Assembly: GCF_900769625.1 (NCBI RefSeq)
Contig: NZ_CAAGHK010000087.1
Location: 109,096 to 173,095 of the forward strand
Length of the DNA stretch: 64,000 nt
DNA from: an uncultured Clostridium sp.
Lineage (GTDB): Bacteria; Bacillota; Clostridia; Clostridiales; Clostridiaceae
Reading direction: 5' to 3'
The notes under the pieces are model-generated. The model did not search any database. It had not been told where the DNA came from and saw nothing but the letters and a program-made list of their open reading frames with translations. The translations under genes were made by a program, and so were the position numbers. Positions 8,391-17,965 of the stretch are shown one piece after another. Each line of letters starts with the position of its first letter. Positions within the stretch are counted from its first letter, which is position 1.

Positions 8391-9053
8391 TTATTCGTTA
8401 AGGTCAACATAAACTCCATTTTTTGAAAAAATAGTCCATTCACATAAATTTGTAACATGATCTGCTATTCTTTCAAGGTATTTTACAACAAATAATAATT
8501 GTGCACCATCATTAACTAAATCCTCTTTCAACTTTATAACATTTATAATATTTTCAAATAATCCTTTATATAACTTATCAATGGTATCATCTTCTTCACA
8601 GATCTTGTATGCATAATCTGCATCATTTTTAATATATGCATCAGTTGCATCTTTAATCATCACTCTTATTTTTTGATCCATGTCCCATAAGTTATCCAGG
8701 TTTCCATTAAATACACTTACACTTCTGCCAATCTTCTTTGTTAATTTACAGATATCAATAGCATGATCAGCCATTCTTTCCAAGTCAGTTACTATTTTCG
8801 AAGCTGCAAAAACTCTTCTTAAATCAGATGCTAACGGCTGCTCTGTTGCAATGAACTTAACACATTCCTCTTCAATTTTCTTCTGCATGTTATCAACGAT
8901 ATCATCATTTTTGATAATATCATCGATTCTATCAATGTTATAATTTTTTAAACAGAGTATACTTTCATATAACTGCTTTTCAACTAAACTTGACATGCTA
9001 ATAATATCTCTTTCAATATTTTTAACTCTCATATTTTGTAATTCTCTGCTCAT
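8391..9053 (-). CDS. phoU: Phosphate-transport accessory and signalling protein PhoU
   Basis: PhoU is a cytoplasmic, all-helical protein that links the PstSCAB transporter to the PhoR kinase and restrains the phosphate response when phosphate is plentiful. The 220 residues carry the two repeated three-helix halves, each with a metal-binding segment: DLERMADHAIDI and YLERIADHVTNL. It is the last gene of the pst operon, 18 bp behind pstB, the usual position. GGAGGAAAAATAA precedes the ATG. Confidence 0.96.
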   Translation of the reverse strand: MSRELQNMRVKNIERDIISMSSLVEKQLYESILCLKNYNIDRIDDIIKNDDIVDNMQKKIEEECVKFIATEQPLASDLRRVFAASKIVTDLERMADHAIDICKLTKKIGRSVSVFNGNLDNLWDMDQKIRVMIKDATDAYIKNDADYAYKICEEDDTIDKLYKGLFENIINVIKLKEDLVNDGAQLLFVVKYLERIADHVTNLCEWTIFSKNGVYVDLNE

Positions 9054-9071
9054 TTATTTTTCCTCCTAATT

Positions 9072-9821
9072 TTAGCCGAATCTGCCTGTAATATAATCAT
9101 CTGTACGTTTGTCTCTCGGATTGTAGAATATATCCTCAGTATTTCCAAATTCCACAACTTCACCATTTAGGAAAAATGCTGTTTTATCGGCAATTCTTCC
9201 TGCCTGCTGCATATTGTGTGTAACTATTATTACAGTATATTTCTTTTTAAGCTCATCCATAAGTTCTTCCATTTTAGAAGTAGAAATTGGGTCAAGAGCT
9301 GATGTAGGTTCATCCATCAATATGACTTCTGGCGAAACTGCAAGTGTTCTCGCTATACATAATCTCTGCTGCTGACCGCCAGACATTCCAAGTGCACTTT
9401 CTTTTAATCTGTCCTTTGTTTCATCCCATAGTGCTGCACCTTTTAAGCTTTTTTCAACAATTTCATCTAACTGCTTTTTGTCTTTTATCCCATGAATCTT
9501 AGGTCCATATGCTATATTATTATAGATTGACATTGGAAATGGATTTGGTCTTTGAAATACCATGCCGATTTTCTTTCTTAAATGAATTTCATCATAATCC
9601 TTATATATATCCTTTCCTTCATATATTACTTCTCCATCAATTTTAACACTGTCTATCAAATCATTCATTCTGTTTATAGTTCTCAGGAAAGTAGACTTAC
9701 CACATCCAGATGGTCCTATAAGTGCAGTAACCTCATTTTTATTTATACTCATATCTATGCTTTTTAGAGCCTGTTTTTCTCCATAATATAAATTTAAATT
9801 TCTTGTTTCAATAATACTCAT
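9072..9821 (-). CDS. pstB: Phosphate ABC transporter ATP-binding protein
   Basis: The 249-residue ATPase of the high-affinity phosphate importer. Visible motifs are Walker A GPSGCGKST (residues 33-41), Q-loop VFQRPNPFPMS (the PNPFPMS extension is characteristic of PstB), signature MSGGQQQRL, Walker B VILMDEPTSALDP and the switch histidine in VTHNM. It energises uptake through the PstC/PstA channel. It sits between pstA (9 bp) and phoU (18 bp), so all are cotranscribed. Confidence 0.98.
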   Translation of the reverse strand: MSIIETRNLNLYYGEKQALKSIDMSINKNEVTALIGPSGCGKSTFLRTINRMNDLIDSVKIDGEVIYEGKDIYKDYDEIHLRKKIGMVFQRPNPFPMSIYNNIAYGPKIHGIKDKKQLDEIVEKSLKGAALWDETKDRLKESALGMSGGQQQRLCIARTLAVSPEVILMDEPTSALDPISTSKMEELMDELKKKYTVIIVTHNMQQAGRIADKTAFFLNGEVVEFGNTEDIFYNPRDKRTDDYITGRFG

Positions 9822-9830
9822 AAATTCCTC

Positions 9831-10715
9831 CTACTTACTACTATAAGCTTTCATCAATTTATTTCCTGCTAATTTTGCAATAATGTTAAATAATAAAACT
9901 GCTATTATAAGTACAGCTGCTGTACCATTTGCTATTTGTACTGCATCTGGAACTATTCCTTCTGAATTAAGCTTCCAGATATGTACTGCCAATGTTTCAG
10001 CTGGTCTGAATAATGAAAAAGCTGATTTACTTCCTGTAAGACTTATTTCTGTAAAATTTAAAGCCTTTGAACTTAATCCAGCTGTATAAAGGAAAGCTGC
10101 TGCTTCACCAAATATTCTTCCTGCTGCAAGTAATATTCCTGTTATTATTTCACTCATAGCTGTTGGAAGAGTAAGTTTAACGATAGTCTGCCACTTAGTA
10201 GCTCCAAGTCCTAGTGATGCTTCCTTTACTCTTTTGCTCGCTGCTCTTATAGCATCTTCTGATATTCTTGTCATTGAAGGTATATTTAAAATACTTACTG
10301 ATAATGCTCCTGCAAGTATTGAGTACCCCCATCCTGCCATATTAACAAAAACTAACAATCCAAACATACCGATTACTATAGAAGGTAATGATGACATTGT
10401 TTCAAGACACATTCTTATAAAGTTTACTATTGGTCCCTGCTTTGCATACTCACCTAAATATATACCTGCTCCGATACCTATTGGTATTGTTATTAAAAGT
10501 GATAGTATTAGCATATAAAATGAGTTAAATAATTGTGGACCAATACCTCCGCCTGCACCTGATATTTTAGGTTTTCCAAATAAAAATGATGGTCTTAACA
10601 TACTTCCGCCTTTATATAATATGTAAGCAATAAAAGCTCCAAGTAATGTTACTATAAATATACTTATTGTATAAAATACGATAGTTGCAATTTTATCCGC
10701 TTTTTTTGCATTCAT
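9831..10715 (-). CDS. pstA: Phosphate ABC transporter permease PstA
   Basis: A 294-residue inner-membrane permease with six hydrophobic segments and the cytoplasmic coupling loop EASLGLGATKWQTIVKLTLP, which contacts PstB. Start placed at ATG 10715, where ATG overlaps the pstC stop by one base (TAATG) and GAGGTG lies about 10 bases upstream. The frame extends four codons further to a GTG that lies within that ribosome binding site. It pairs with PstC to form the phosphate channel. Confidence 0.95.
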   Translation of the reverse strand: MNAKKADKIATIVFYTISIFIVTLLGAFIAYILYKGGSMLRPSFLFGKPKISGAGGGIGPQLFNSFYMLILSLLITIPIGIGAGIYLGEYAKQGPIVNFIRMCLETMSSLPSIVIGMFGLLVFVNMAGWGYSILAGALSVSILNIPSMTRISEDAIRAASKRVKEASLGLGATKWQTIVKLTLPTAMSEIITGILLAAGRIFGEAAAFLYTAGLSSKALNFTEISLTGSKSAFSLFRPAETLAVHIWKLNSEGIVPDAVQIANGTAAVLIIAVLLFNIIAKLAGNKLMKAYSSK

Positions 10716-11605
10716 TATCTGCTGCACCTCTTCCCAATAAATCTAACTAATAATATGAATCCGAATGATATGATTAACAGGATAAGAGCTAATGTCCATA
10801 ATGCATCATTCCACATTGTTCCACCAACTGTATTCGCCATATCCATAGTTATTACACTCGTTAATGTTGACATTGAAGAAAAAATGCTGTCAGGTATCTT
10901 TACTGTATTTCCTATTACCATCTGAACTGCCAATGCTTCTCCAAACGCTCTTGCAACTCCAAGAACAATTCCAGTTAGTATTCCCGATTTAGCTCCTGGA
11001 ACTATAACCTTATAAATTGTCTGCCATCTTGTTGCTCCAAGTCCATAAGATGCTTCAATATGATCCTGTGGAATAGTTTTTATAGCATCTATACATAACG
11101 TGGCAATTGTAGGTAATACCATTAATGAAAGAACTAAAATCCCTGAAAGCAATGAATATCCCATACCAGTAAAGTTATTTTTTATGAATGGGACTAAAAC
11201 TGAAATGCCAACCCATCCATAAACAACCGATGGTATACCAACTAAAATTTCAAGGCAAGGTTTTATAACTTTTTTGCCAAATCCCTTCGAAATGACATTT
11301 ACAAATATAGCAAGACTCACTGCCACTGGTGCACTTATTACTATTGCTCCAACTGATACCAAGGTTGAGCCTACAACGAAAGCTAAAGCTCCAAAGGCAG
11401 GCTCTGCCTGACTTGGCTGCCAATTATCCTTAAACAAGAACTTCGTTATACTATACCCATCTTCCATAAATATTTTTATCCCTTTAGATACAATGAATAT
11501 AATAATTGATATTGTAATTAAAATTATTAATACTCCACAGAATCCTGCAAATCCCTGGCCTATATATTCATTTTTCAGCCTTTCCTTAAAACTTCTTTTC
11601 TCCAT
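10715..11605 (-). CDS. pstC: Phosphate ABC transporter permease PstC
   Basis: A 296-residue membrane protein with six transmembrane segments; the N-terminal one (GVLIILITISIIIFIVSKGI) is followed by an extracytoplasmic loop. The coupling motif EASYGLGATRWQTIYKVIVP parallels that of PstA. It lies 112 bp behind pstS, a gap with no clear terminator hairpin, and overlaps pstA by one base. It is the second half of the phosphate channel. Confidence 0.96.
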   Translation of the reverse strand: MEKRSFKERLKNEYIGQGFAGFCGVLIILITISIIIFIVSKGIKIFMEDGYSITKFLFKDNWQPSQAEPAFGALAFVVGSTLVSVGAIVISAPVAVSLAIFVNVISKGFGKKVIKPCLEILVGIPSVVYGWVGISVLVPFIKNNFTGMGYSLLSGILVLSLMVLPTIATLCIDAIKTIPQDHIEASYGLGATRWQTIYKVIVPGAKSGILTGIVLGVARAFGEALAVQMVIGNTVKIPDSIFSSMSTLTSVITMDMANTVGGTMWNDALWTLALILLIISFGFILLVRFIGKRCSR

Positions 11606-11717
11606 TTTTACTCATCCTTAATACAATTTATTTTTATAATGCATGCTTCTTTAAAAAATTTAAGTGCTCTTTTACAAGCACTTATAATATAGATTTACTT
11701 TAATCTCTGTAATAAAA

Positions 11718-12644
11718 CTATTTAACTTTCATTTCATTTCCTGAAATAAATCCTAAGTTTTCTACACTTTCCTTATTATCACTACCTGATATAAATTCTA
11801 TAAATGCTTTTGATGCTTCATCGGCTTCGCCCTTAGTGTACATGTGTCCCCATGACCAGAAAGGATATGATCCATCACATATATTTGCTTTATCATCGCT
11901 CTTTCCATCAATCTTTACTGCTGTTAATACTTCTTTTGCTTCATCTGTATTCATGTAAGCAAGACCTAAGTAACTGATTGCACCATCATTTTGCTTCATA
12001 GCTGTTAATACTGCTCCATTTGAATCCTGCATAACACCGATTGAATCATTTTCTTTAGCTCCATCTAAAATTTTTTCTTCAAAAGTAGCTCTTGTACCTG
12101 ATCCATCTTTTCTGTGAACTACAAAGATTTCTTTGTCTGGACCTGTAGTTCCATCTGCTTTAGTTATCTGATTCCAGTTTGTTACTTTTCCCGAGAATAT
12201 ATCTTTGATTTGATCTTTTGTTAAATTATCTATTCCTAATGATTTACTTACTGTAACTGCAAACCCTTGCGCTACTACTTTGTGGTCAACTAATTGTTTT
12301 GCCTGATCAGCTTCTAATTTATCTTCAGCAAATATATCTGAATTTCCTATATTAACTGTTCCATATAATACCTGAGTAAGGCCTGTTCCTGATCCACCTG
12401 CCTGTGCACTGATTTCTACATCTGGATACTTTTCATTAAATTTCTCAACTGATTGTTCCATCAATGGTAGTAATGCTGAAGATCCACTAATAGTTATAGA
12501 TCCTTCTATGCTTTGTTCCTGCTTTGTGTCAACACCTTTATCTGTTGTTACTTCAGTATTGCTGCTTCCGCATCCAATCATTCCAGCCCCCATAACTGTA
12601 ACTAAAAGAGCACTTGCTAATAATTTTAAAGATTTACTTTTCAT
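11718..12644 (-). CDS. pstS: Phosphate-binding lipoprotein PstS
   Basis: The extracellular phosphate receptor of the Pst importer, 308 residues. A lipoprotein signal peptide ends with MIGC, so C25 would be lipidated. The mature protein has the phosphate-binding elements SGSSALLPL, GSGTGLTQV and RKDGSGTRATF, which are the three loops of the PstS fold. It is the first gene of the pst operon, behind a PhoP-box array and a -10 element at 12699-12760, and is expected to be the most strongly induced under phosphate starvation. The ribosome binding site is AGGGGGAA. Confidence 0.97.
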   Translation of the reverse strand: MKSKSLKLLASALLVTVMGAGMIGCGSSNTEVTTDKGVDTKQEQSIEGSITISGSSALLPLMEQSVEKFNEKYPDVEISAQAGGSGTGLTQVLYGTVNIGNSDIFAEDKLEADQAKQLVDHKVVAQGFAVTVSKSLGIDNLTKDQIKDIFSGKVTNWNQITKADGTTGPDKEIFVVHRKDGSGTRATFEEKILDGAKENDSIGVMQDSNGAVLTAMKQNDGAISYLGLAYMNTDEAKEVLTAVKIDGKSDDKANICDGSYPFWSWGHMYTKGEADEASKAFIEFISGSDNKESVENLGFISGNEMKVK

Positions 12645-12698
12645 CTTAGTTCCCCCTGATCAAAATAATTTTAAATTCATTTTCCTTACAGTTTTTAT

Positions 12699-12760
12699 CT
12701 TATACTCTTTAAGTTAAAGAATTATTAGATGTATGTTAAGTTCTATTAGAAATATGTTAA
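12699..12760 (-). promoter_or_regulatory. pst promoter with PhoP-box repeats
   Basis: Two exact TTAACATA elements (12760-12753 and 12739-12732) lie 21 bp apart on the minus strand. Weaker CTAATA half-sites occupy the positions between and after them, and a TTTAAC lies at about 12718, giving a repeat about every 10-11 bp. A TATAAG -10 element follows at 12704-12699. TTAACA-type direct repeats of about 11 bp period are the known PhoP box of Bacillus, so this is read as PhoP-activated pst transcription. The pairing is inferred; the spacer geometry has not been aligned to a matrix. Confidence 0.65.
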
Positions 12761-12838
12761 AAATATTTAATATATTTATTTTTTATAAATATATACTTTA
12801 TTTAACATAATATAATTCCACCTAATTCCAAAACACAC

Positions 12839-12866
12839 AAAAAGCAGAAATTAATTTCTGCTTTTT
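12839..12866. terminator. Terminator between phoR and pstS
   Basis: A perfect 28-bp palindrome with A- and T-tracts at its ends (AAAAAGCAGAAATT and its complement), directly after the phoR stop codon. It can terminate in both directions. It ends pgeF-phoP-phoR on the minus strand so that pst transcription depends on its own promoter. Confidence 0.8.
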
Positions 12867-12870
12867 AATA

Positions 12871-14559
12871 CTAAATATATGGAATTTTAATTTTAAATGT
12901 AGTTCCTTCTCCTAATGTACTCTTAACGTCAATTTCACCATTAAATATTTTAACAATATGTTTAACGATAGCAAGTCCTAATCCAGTACCACCTTTTTTC
13001 CTTGACTTATCTACTCTGTAGAATCTTTCAAAAATACGTGATACATCCTGCTCTGGTATTCCTATTCCATTATCCTTTATTTTTAAGAAATAATATCCTG
13101 CTTCATTATAGCTTGATATTTTAACATATCCATCCTTTTCTTTTGAATACTTAACAGCATTTTCAACTAAATTTAACACAAGCTGATAGAATTTATCTCT
13201 GTCTCCTAATATACATTCACTGCTGTTATCTTCAAATTCAATGCTTACATCTCTAATTTTTGCAGTTTTTCGAATCATGTTAATAGTTTCCTCAATAACT
13301 GTTCCAGGTCTAAATTCCTCTACATCTGTAACTAAATTGCTTTCTATATTTGATAACACTAATATATCATTTATCAGTCTTGTCAGCCTTTCGGCTTCCT
13401 TATCAATAATATCAAGAAATTTTTCTCGCGTAGCAGCATCTTCAACCATTCTTAATGTTTCAGCAAAACCTTTAATTGATGTTAAAGGAGTTTTAAGTTC
13501 ATGGGATACATTAGCTACAAACTGGCTCCTCATAAGTTCAACTCTCTTCATATCTGTTATATCCTGAAAACTTATTACCTTGCCAAGATTAGTTTTTTTA
13601 TCAATCATTTCAGATTTCTTAATTTTAATATTTCTTTCAATTGGATGAAGTATTGTTATCTCCTTATCATTTTCTTCTGTACTTAATAAAAACTCATTTA
13701 TTTCATGATCTGATATATAATCAATCAGCCTTTCGCCAGCTATATTTTTCTTAATTCCAAGAAGTAATTCCGCGGAAGGATTAATTGAAATTACTTTATT
13801 TTCATTGTCTACTGCAACAATTCCGCTATCCATACTGTTAAATATAGATTCAAGCTTAGTCTGATTATCTATTACTTCCTGAATCTTATTCTGCAATTCA
13901 TCAGCCATATTGTTAAAACTACAGCTCAGAGTTCCCAGTTCATCATTACTGCTGACTACTGCCCTTATTTTATAATCGCCATTTGCCATCTTCAAGGTTA
14001 CGCTTTCCAATTCCTTTACTGGTTCAACTATTTTTCTTATAAATCTCAAAGAAAGGAATATTGAAAAAACAACTGTAATTAATACAAACGGCAGATAATA
14101 TTTTATCCTTTCCCTCTGCATCATCTTTATTGTATTTATAGATATTGAACTTCTTATTATTAAATCATCATTTATTTTAGTTGCATAATAAATATAATTT
14201 AAATCCATTGTTTTGCTGTATCTGCTAACATAACCTTCACCATACATCATTGCCTGTTTTACTTCTTCCCTGTCTTTATGGTTTTCAGTAGTATTGCTGT
14301 CACTGTCATATATGACAGAACCGTCTGTTCTTATAAGTGTGAATCTTATTCTCATGTCATTTATTTGAATGTTGTCATACTGTTTCATCTTATCTTTAAT
14401 TTCATTTCCAGACTGAGCTATAAGGTAATTTATACTTTTAAGAGAGTCCTTTGTACTTTTTATCTGCTCTACATTAGTAACAACCGTAAATAAGCATGTA
14501 ACCAATAATATTGCTGATAAAACTGCTATAATTACAAGACTCAATATTTTATTCTTCAT
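12871..14559 (-). CDS. phoR: Phosphate-regulon sensor histidine kinase PhoR
   Basis: A 562-residue membrane kinase. TM1 spans about 5-28, an extracytoplasmic sensor region about 29-152, TM2 about 153-174, HAMP about 175-227, a PAS domain about 235-335, then HisKA with the phosphorylated histidine H353 in NVSHELKTPLTSIKG, and a HATPase domain with N, G1 (DNGIGIPE) and G2 (GGTGLGL) boxes. It starts 4 bp after phoP. Its place next to pstSCAB-phoU identifies it as the phosphate sensor. It phosphorylates PhoP. Confidence 0.94.
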   Translation of the reverse strand: MKNKILSLVIIAVLSAILLVTCLFTVVTNVEQIKSTKDSLKSINYLIAQSGNEIKDKMKQYDNIQINDMRIRFTLIRTDGSVIYDSDSNTTENHKDREEVKQAMMYGEGYVSRYSKTMDLNYIYYATKINDDLIIRSSISINTIKMMQRERIKYYLPFVLITVVFSIFLSLRFIRKIVEPVKELESVTLKMANGDYKIRAVVSSNDELGTLSCSFNNMADELQNKIQEVIDNQTKLESIFNSMDSGIVAVDNENKVISINPSAELLLGIKKNIAGERLIDYISDHEINEFLLSTEENDKEITILHPIERNIKIKKSEMIDKKTNLGKVISFQDITDMKRVELMRSQFVANVSHELKTPLTSIKGFAETLRMVEDAATREKFLDIIDKEAERLTRLINDILVLSNIESNLVTDVEEFRPGTVIEETINMIRKTAKIRDVSIEFEDNSSECILGDRDKFYQLVLNLVENAVKYSKEKDGYVKISSYNEAGYYFLKIKDNGIGIPEQDVSRIFERFYRVDKSRKKGGTGLGLAIVKHIVKIFNGEIDVKSTLGEGTTFKIKIPYI

Positions 14560-14562
14560 CTT

Positions 14563-15261
14563 TTAATTCGGATTAAACCTATATCCTACTCCTCTTATAG
14601 TTTCTATGAATTTAGGATTCTTATCATCCTCTTCAATTTTCTTTCGAAGATATCTGATATGTACATCTACAGTTCTAGTTTCTCCAATGTATTCATATCC
14701 CCATATCTTATCTAAAAGCATTTCTCTCTTAAGTATCTTCCCTTTATTTTTTATAAGTATATGCAGAAGCTCAAATTCTTTTAATGTCAGATCTACCTTT
14801 TCACCATTTACAACAACTTCATGACGTTCAAAATCAACTTTGAGACTTTTTGATTCATAAATATCGCTTTCTTCTTCACTGACTGCCGCAGTTCTTCTCA
14901 GTACTGCTTTAACCCTTGCAAGAAGTTCTCTTACCGAAAAAGGCTTAGTTATATAATCATCAGCCCCTAATTCCAGTCCAAGTATTTTATCAAGTTCTTC
15001 ACCTTTAGCAGTAAGCATTATTATAGATATATTCTTCATATCTTTATTTTTTTTGATTTCCTTACATACATCAAATCCATCTATTCCTGGTAGCATTAAA
15101 TCAAGAAGCATTAAATTTGGTTTTTCTTCGTTTGCAAGTTTTAATGCTTCAATTCCATCACAGGCTTTAAATGTTTCATATCCTGCATTTTTCAAATTGA
15201 AATCTAAAAGCTCTACTATATGCTCCTCATCATCAACTATTAATACTTTTTCCCTGCTCAT
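14563..15261 (-). CDS. phoP: Phosphate response regulator PhoP
   Basis: A 232-residue OmpR-family regulator. The receiver domain has the acidic pair D10-D11, the phosphorylated D54 in LMLLDLMLPG, and the lysine in ITKPFS. A winged-helix DNA-binding domain covers about 130-230, ending in VRGVGYRF. It is expected to bind the TTAACA repeats in front of pstS. It lies 13 bp after pgeF and 4 bp before phoR, so the three genes form one operon. Confidence 0.94.
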   Translation of the reverse strand: MSREKVLIVDDEEHIVELLDFNLKNAGYETFKACDGIEALKLANEEKPNLMLLDLMLPGIDGFDVCKEIKKNKDMKNISIIMLTAKGEELDKILGLELGADDYITKPFSVRELLARVKAVLRRTAAVSEEESDIYESKSLKVDFERHEVVVNGEKVDLTLKEFELLHILIKNKGKILKREMLLDKIWGYEYIGETRTVDVHIRYLRKKIEEDDKNPKFIETIRGVGYRFNPN

Positions 15262-15273
15262 TCCATTTCCCCC

Positions 15274-16014
15274 TTAATGTAAAATAACAAAAGCAAACAT
15301 TCTCCCATATGACCCTTCTGATTTTCTATATGAATGCAGCTTGATTTTATCACAACAGTATGTGCATAAATTCAAACTATTTATATTTTCAGCTTTTATT
15401 CCTCCATCTAGCAGATCCTTTTCAATACAAGCTTCTAAATTTAAATTTCTATTGTCAAAAAGATTTTCTGGATCAATTTCTTTTTTCTTATCTAAAAACT
15501 TCTCTTTTAATTCCTCTGAAACTTCATAGCAGCATTTTCTTATGTGTGGTCCTATAAATGCTTTTATATCTTCTCCCTTACATCCATGCTCGCTTTTCAT
15601 TTTTTCAACAGTTTTTAAGGTAATTGATTCAAAAGTTCCTCTCCATCCACTATGAATTGCTGCTGAAATTCCCCTTTTATCATCCACCAGAATAACAGGA
15701 ACACAATCAGCAGTAAACACTCCTATTATCACTTCTTTTTCATCGGTAACAATGGCATCGCCTTCATTATTATTAAATTTAGCGTCATCTAATTTATAAT
15801 TTAAGATAGTATCACTATGTATCTGTTTAAGATAAGCTACATCTTTTACTTTGAATCTGTCTTTTAAAGAATTCAATTCGCAAATTCCTGCTTCAGTATT
15901 CCTGTTAAAACTCCTGCTGTTCTCTGCATTAGTGAATACAACAGTAAAATGTTCACCTTCAAACTTAAAAAAATCTTCTTCTCTAGTCATTGTCTTTAAA
16001 TCTAATAATTTCAC
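15274..16014 (-). CDS. pgeF: YfiH/PgeF family purine nucleoside/cell-wall quality-control enzyme
   Basis: A 246-residue protein of the former DUF152 family. E. coli PgeF is linked to peptidoglycan editing, and other members act on purine nucleosides (adenosine deaminase and phosphorylase activity). The zinc-binding and catalytic motifs are present: a histidine in KQIHSDTI, the cysteine in TADCVPVIL and the histidine in HSGWRG, followed by FIGPHIRKCCYEV. The name polyphenol oxidase sometimes attached to the family reflects early work. It leads the phoPR operon, an arrangement with no obvious functional link to phosphate. Confidence 0.85.
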   Translation of the reverse strand: MKLLDLKTMTREEDFFKFEGEHFTVVFTNAENSRSFNRNTEAGICELNSLKDRFKVKDVAYLKQIHSDTILNYKLDDAKFNNNEGDAIVTDEKEVIIGVFTADCVPVILVDDKRGISAAIHSGWRGTFESITLKTVEKMKSEHGCKGEDIKAFIGPHIRKCCYEVSEELKEKFLDKKKEIDPENLFDNRNLNLEACIEKDLLDGGIKAENINSLNLCTYCCDKIKLHSYRKSEGSYGRMFAFVILH

Positions 16015-16178
16015 TATTCTCCTCCTGCAATAATGTAACTATATGAAAATATATTTTCAACAACATATTCCCTTCTCACATAATATTAACATTATTTATC
16101 ATCTTATATAATATTTTTAACCAAACTTTAACTTTGTTATAATAAAATTGTATATTCAATATCCCTGCAATCATAAAA

Positions 16179-16211
16179 AATGGATATTGAATTTAAACTT
16201 CAACATCCATT
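16179..16211 (-). terminator. Terminator downstream of nrdR
   Basis: A 12-bp hairpin with one mismatch (AATGGATATTGA pairing with TCAACATCCATT), 20 bp after the nrdR stop, with a run of six U following on the minus strand. Confidence 0.7.
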
Positions 16212-16231
16212 ACAATTTATTTTAGATAAAA

Positions 16232-16693
16232 TTATGTTATTAAATTCTTTATTTCCTCTAAGAATGTGTTTATATCCTTAAACTGTCTATATACTGATGC
16301 AAATCTTACATAAGATATTTCATCTACTTCCTTAAGTTTTGCCATAACCATTTCTCCAATATCTTTAGATGGTATTTCTGTAAGCATACTATTAGATATT
16401 GTCTTTTCTATATCATACGCCATGTCCTCAATTTGTTTTCTAGAAACAGGTCTTTTCTGACACGCAATTATCAAGCCATTAATTATTTTTTCTTTATTGA
16501 AGTTTTCTCTTGTAGAATCTTTCTTAATAACTAGAATAGGAAAATCTTCTATCTTTTCATATGTAGTGTATCTTTTATTACACTTTAGACATTCCCTTCT
16601 TCTTCTAATTGTAGAATTATCATCAGTTGATCTTGAATCCACAACCTTACTTTCTTCAAAACCACAAAATGGACATTTCATCTTCTTACTCAC
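16232..16693 (-). CDS. nrdR: Transcriptional repressor NrdR of ribonucleotide reductase genes
   Basis: NrdR binds ATP/dATP and represses ribonucleotide reductase operons. The 153 residues show the N-terminal zinc ribbon with C7, C10, C35 and C38, then the RRRRECLKCNKRYTTYE signature and an ATP-cone from about 46 to 136. It stands 60 bp after the YlmC-type gene; the target nrd genes are not in this window. Confidence 0.97.
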   Translation of the reverse strand: MSKKMKCPFCGFEESKVVDSRSTDDNSTIRRRRECLKCNKRYTTYEKIEDFPILVIKKDSTRENFNKEKIINGLIIACQKRPVSRKQIEDMAYDIEKTISNSMLTEIPSKDIGEMVMAKLKEVDEISYVRFASVYRQFKDINTFLEEIKNLIT

Positions 16694-16753
16694 CTCACTG
16701 CTTTTCTCTAGTGTTTATAAATATTATACATACAATTTATTGATATTACCATA

Positions 16754-17011
16754 TTATTTTTCATTCAAATCCTGATTTACCTTAACTAATATAACATCAG
16801 TTCCGATTTTAACAATATCCTTCCATTTTACTTCAATACTATCGTCTTTTGAAAACCATGACTTTATTTCTCCTGGCAATATCAATGAAATTATTTTGTT
16901 TCTATCACAGTCAATCTTAAAATCACTTATGTACCCAATTTTACTTCCTGTAATTATATCGATAACCTCCATGTTTCGCATTGCATTAAGTGAATGTAAT
17001 TCTAATTCCAA
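16754..17011 (-). CDS. YlmC/YmxH-family PRC-barrel sporulation protein
   Basis: An 85-residue PRC-barrel protein. The core 'MEVIDIITGSKIGYISDFKID' in two halves and IVLPG-type LILPGEIK place it in the YlmC/YmxH family that is found near sporulation sigma genes in Firmicutes; its molecular role is not established. The TTG at 17011 is chosen as start because AGGGGGG lies 6-7 bases upstream; the frame opens eight codons earlier at an ATG with no ribosome binding site. It lies between sigG and nrdR, a common clostridial arrangement. Confidence 0.8.
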   Translation of the reverse strand: MELELHSLNAMRNMEVIDIITGSKIGYISDFKIDCDRNKIISLILPGEIKSWFSKDDSIEVKWKDIVKIGTDVILVKVNQDLNEK

Positions 17012-17149
17012 CCGAATCCCCCCTGCTATATTCATACTATATTAATTATTAGATGCCTTATTAAAATTTACTTTTATATAATATATGTCTAATAATAAAT
17101 ATAAATCACAAGTTTATAAAAACTGGCATTAATAATAATACCAGTTTTT

Positions 17150-17923
17150 TCATACGTGTTTACGCATATGTTTCAATGCAGTTTTTTCTAATCGTGAAAC
17201 CTGAGCCTGTGAAATTCCTATTTCATCAGCTACTTCCATTTGTGTTCTTCCATTGAAAAACCTCAAATTTAAAATCAGCTTTTCACGATCTGTAAGCTTT
17301 TTCATAGCCTCTTTTATAGAAATATTTTCAAGCCAATTCTCATCAGTATCCTTAGAATCACTGATTTGATCCATTACATATATTGCATCTCCTCCATCAT
17401 GATAAATCGGTTCATATAAAGATACTGGGTCCTGTATTGCATCCAGAGCAAACACTACTTCCTCTCTTGGTAATTCAAGCTCTTTTGCAATTTGTGAAAT
17501 TGTTGGTTCTTTATTGTTGTCTTTAATAAATTTTTCACGTACAATTAATGCCTTATATGCAATATCTCGTAGTGATCTGCTCACTCTTATGGAATTATTG
17601 TCTCTTAAATATCGTCTTATCTCTCCTATAATCATCGGAACTGCATAAGTTGAGAATTTGACATTTTGTGATAAATCAAAATTATCAATTGATTTCATTA
17701 AACCTATACATCCAACCTGAAACAAATCATCAATGTTTTCGCCTCTATTATTAAAACGCTGAATAACGCTCAATACTAATCTTAAATTTCCTTTTATGAA
17801 TGTTTCTCTTGCACGTTTATCTCCAGCTTTCATTTGTAGAAGAAGTTGTTTTTTCTCTTTTTCTTTAAGTATTGGAAGTTTTGAAGTATTAACACCACAT
17901 ATTTCTACTTTATTAATTATCAT
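17150..17923 (-). CDS. sigG: Late forespore sigma factor SigG
   Basis: SigmaG directs late gene expression in the engulfed forespore. The 257-residue protein begins MIINKVEICGVNTSKLP, the near-invariant N-terminus of SigG that distinguishes it from SigF. Regions 2 (DDLFQVGCIGLMKSIDNFD) and 4 (SQAQVSRLEKTALKHMRKH) are complete. ATG 17923 is preceded by AAGGGG; the frame extends three codons to an unlikely TTG. It follows sigE by 83 bp and has its own sigmaF-like promoter at 17966-17994, as in Bacillus spoIIIG. Confidence 0.96.
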   Translation of the reverse strand: MIINKVEICGVNTSKLPILKEKEKKQLLLQMKAGDKRARETFIKGNLRLVLSVIQRFNNRGENIDDLFQVGCIGLMKSIDNFDLSQNVKFSTYAVPMIIGEIRRYLRDNNSIRVSRSLRDIAYKALIVREKFIKDNNKEPTISQIAKELELPREEVVFALDAIQDPVSLYEPIYHDGGDAIYVMDQISDSKDTDENWLENISIKEAMKKLTDREKLILNLRFFNGRTQMEVADEIGISQAQVSRLEKTALKHMRKHV

Positions 17924-17965
17924 AAGTATCAACCCCTTCGGAAGTAATAATCCATTGCATTAAAC

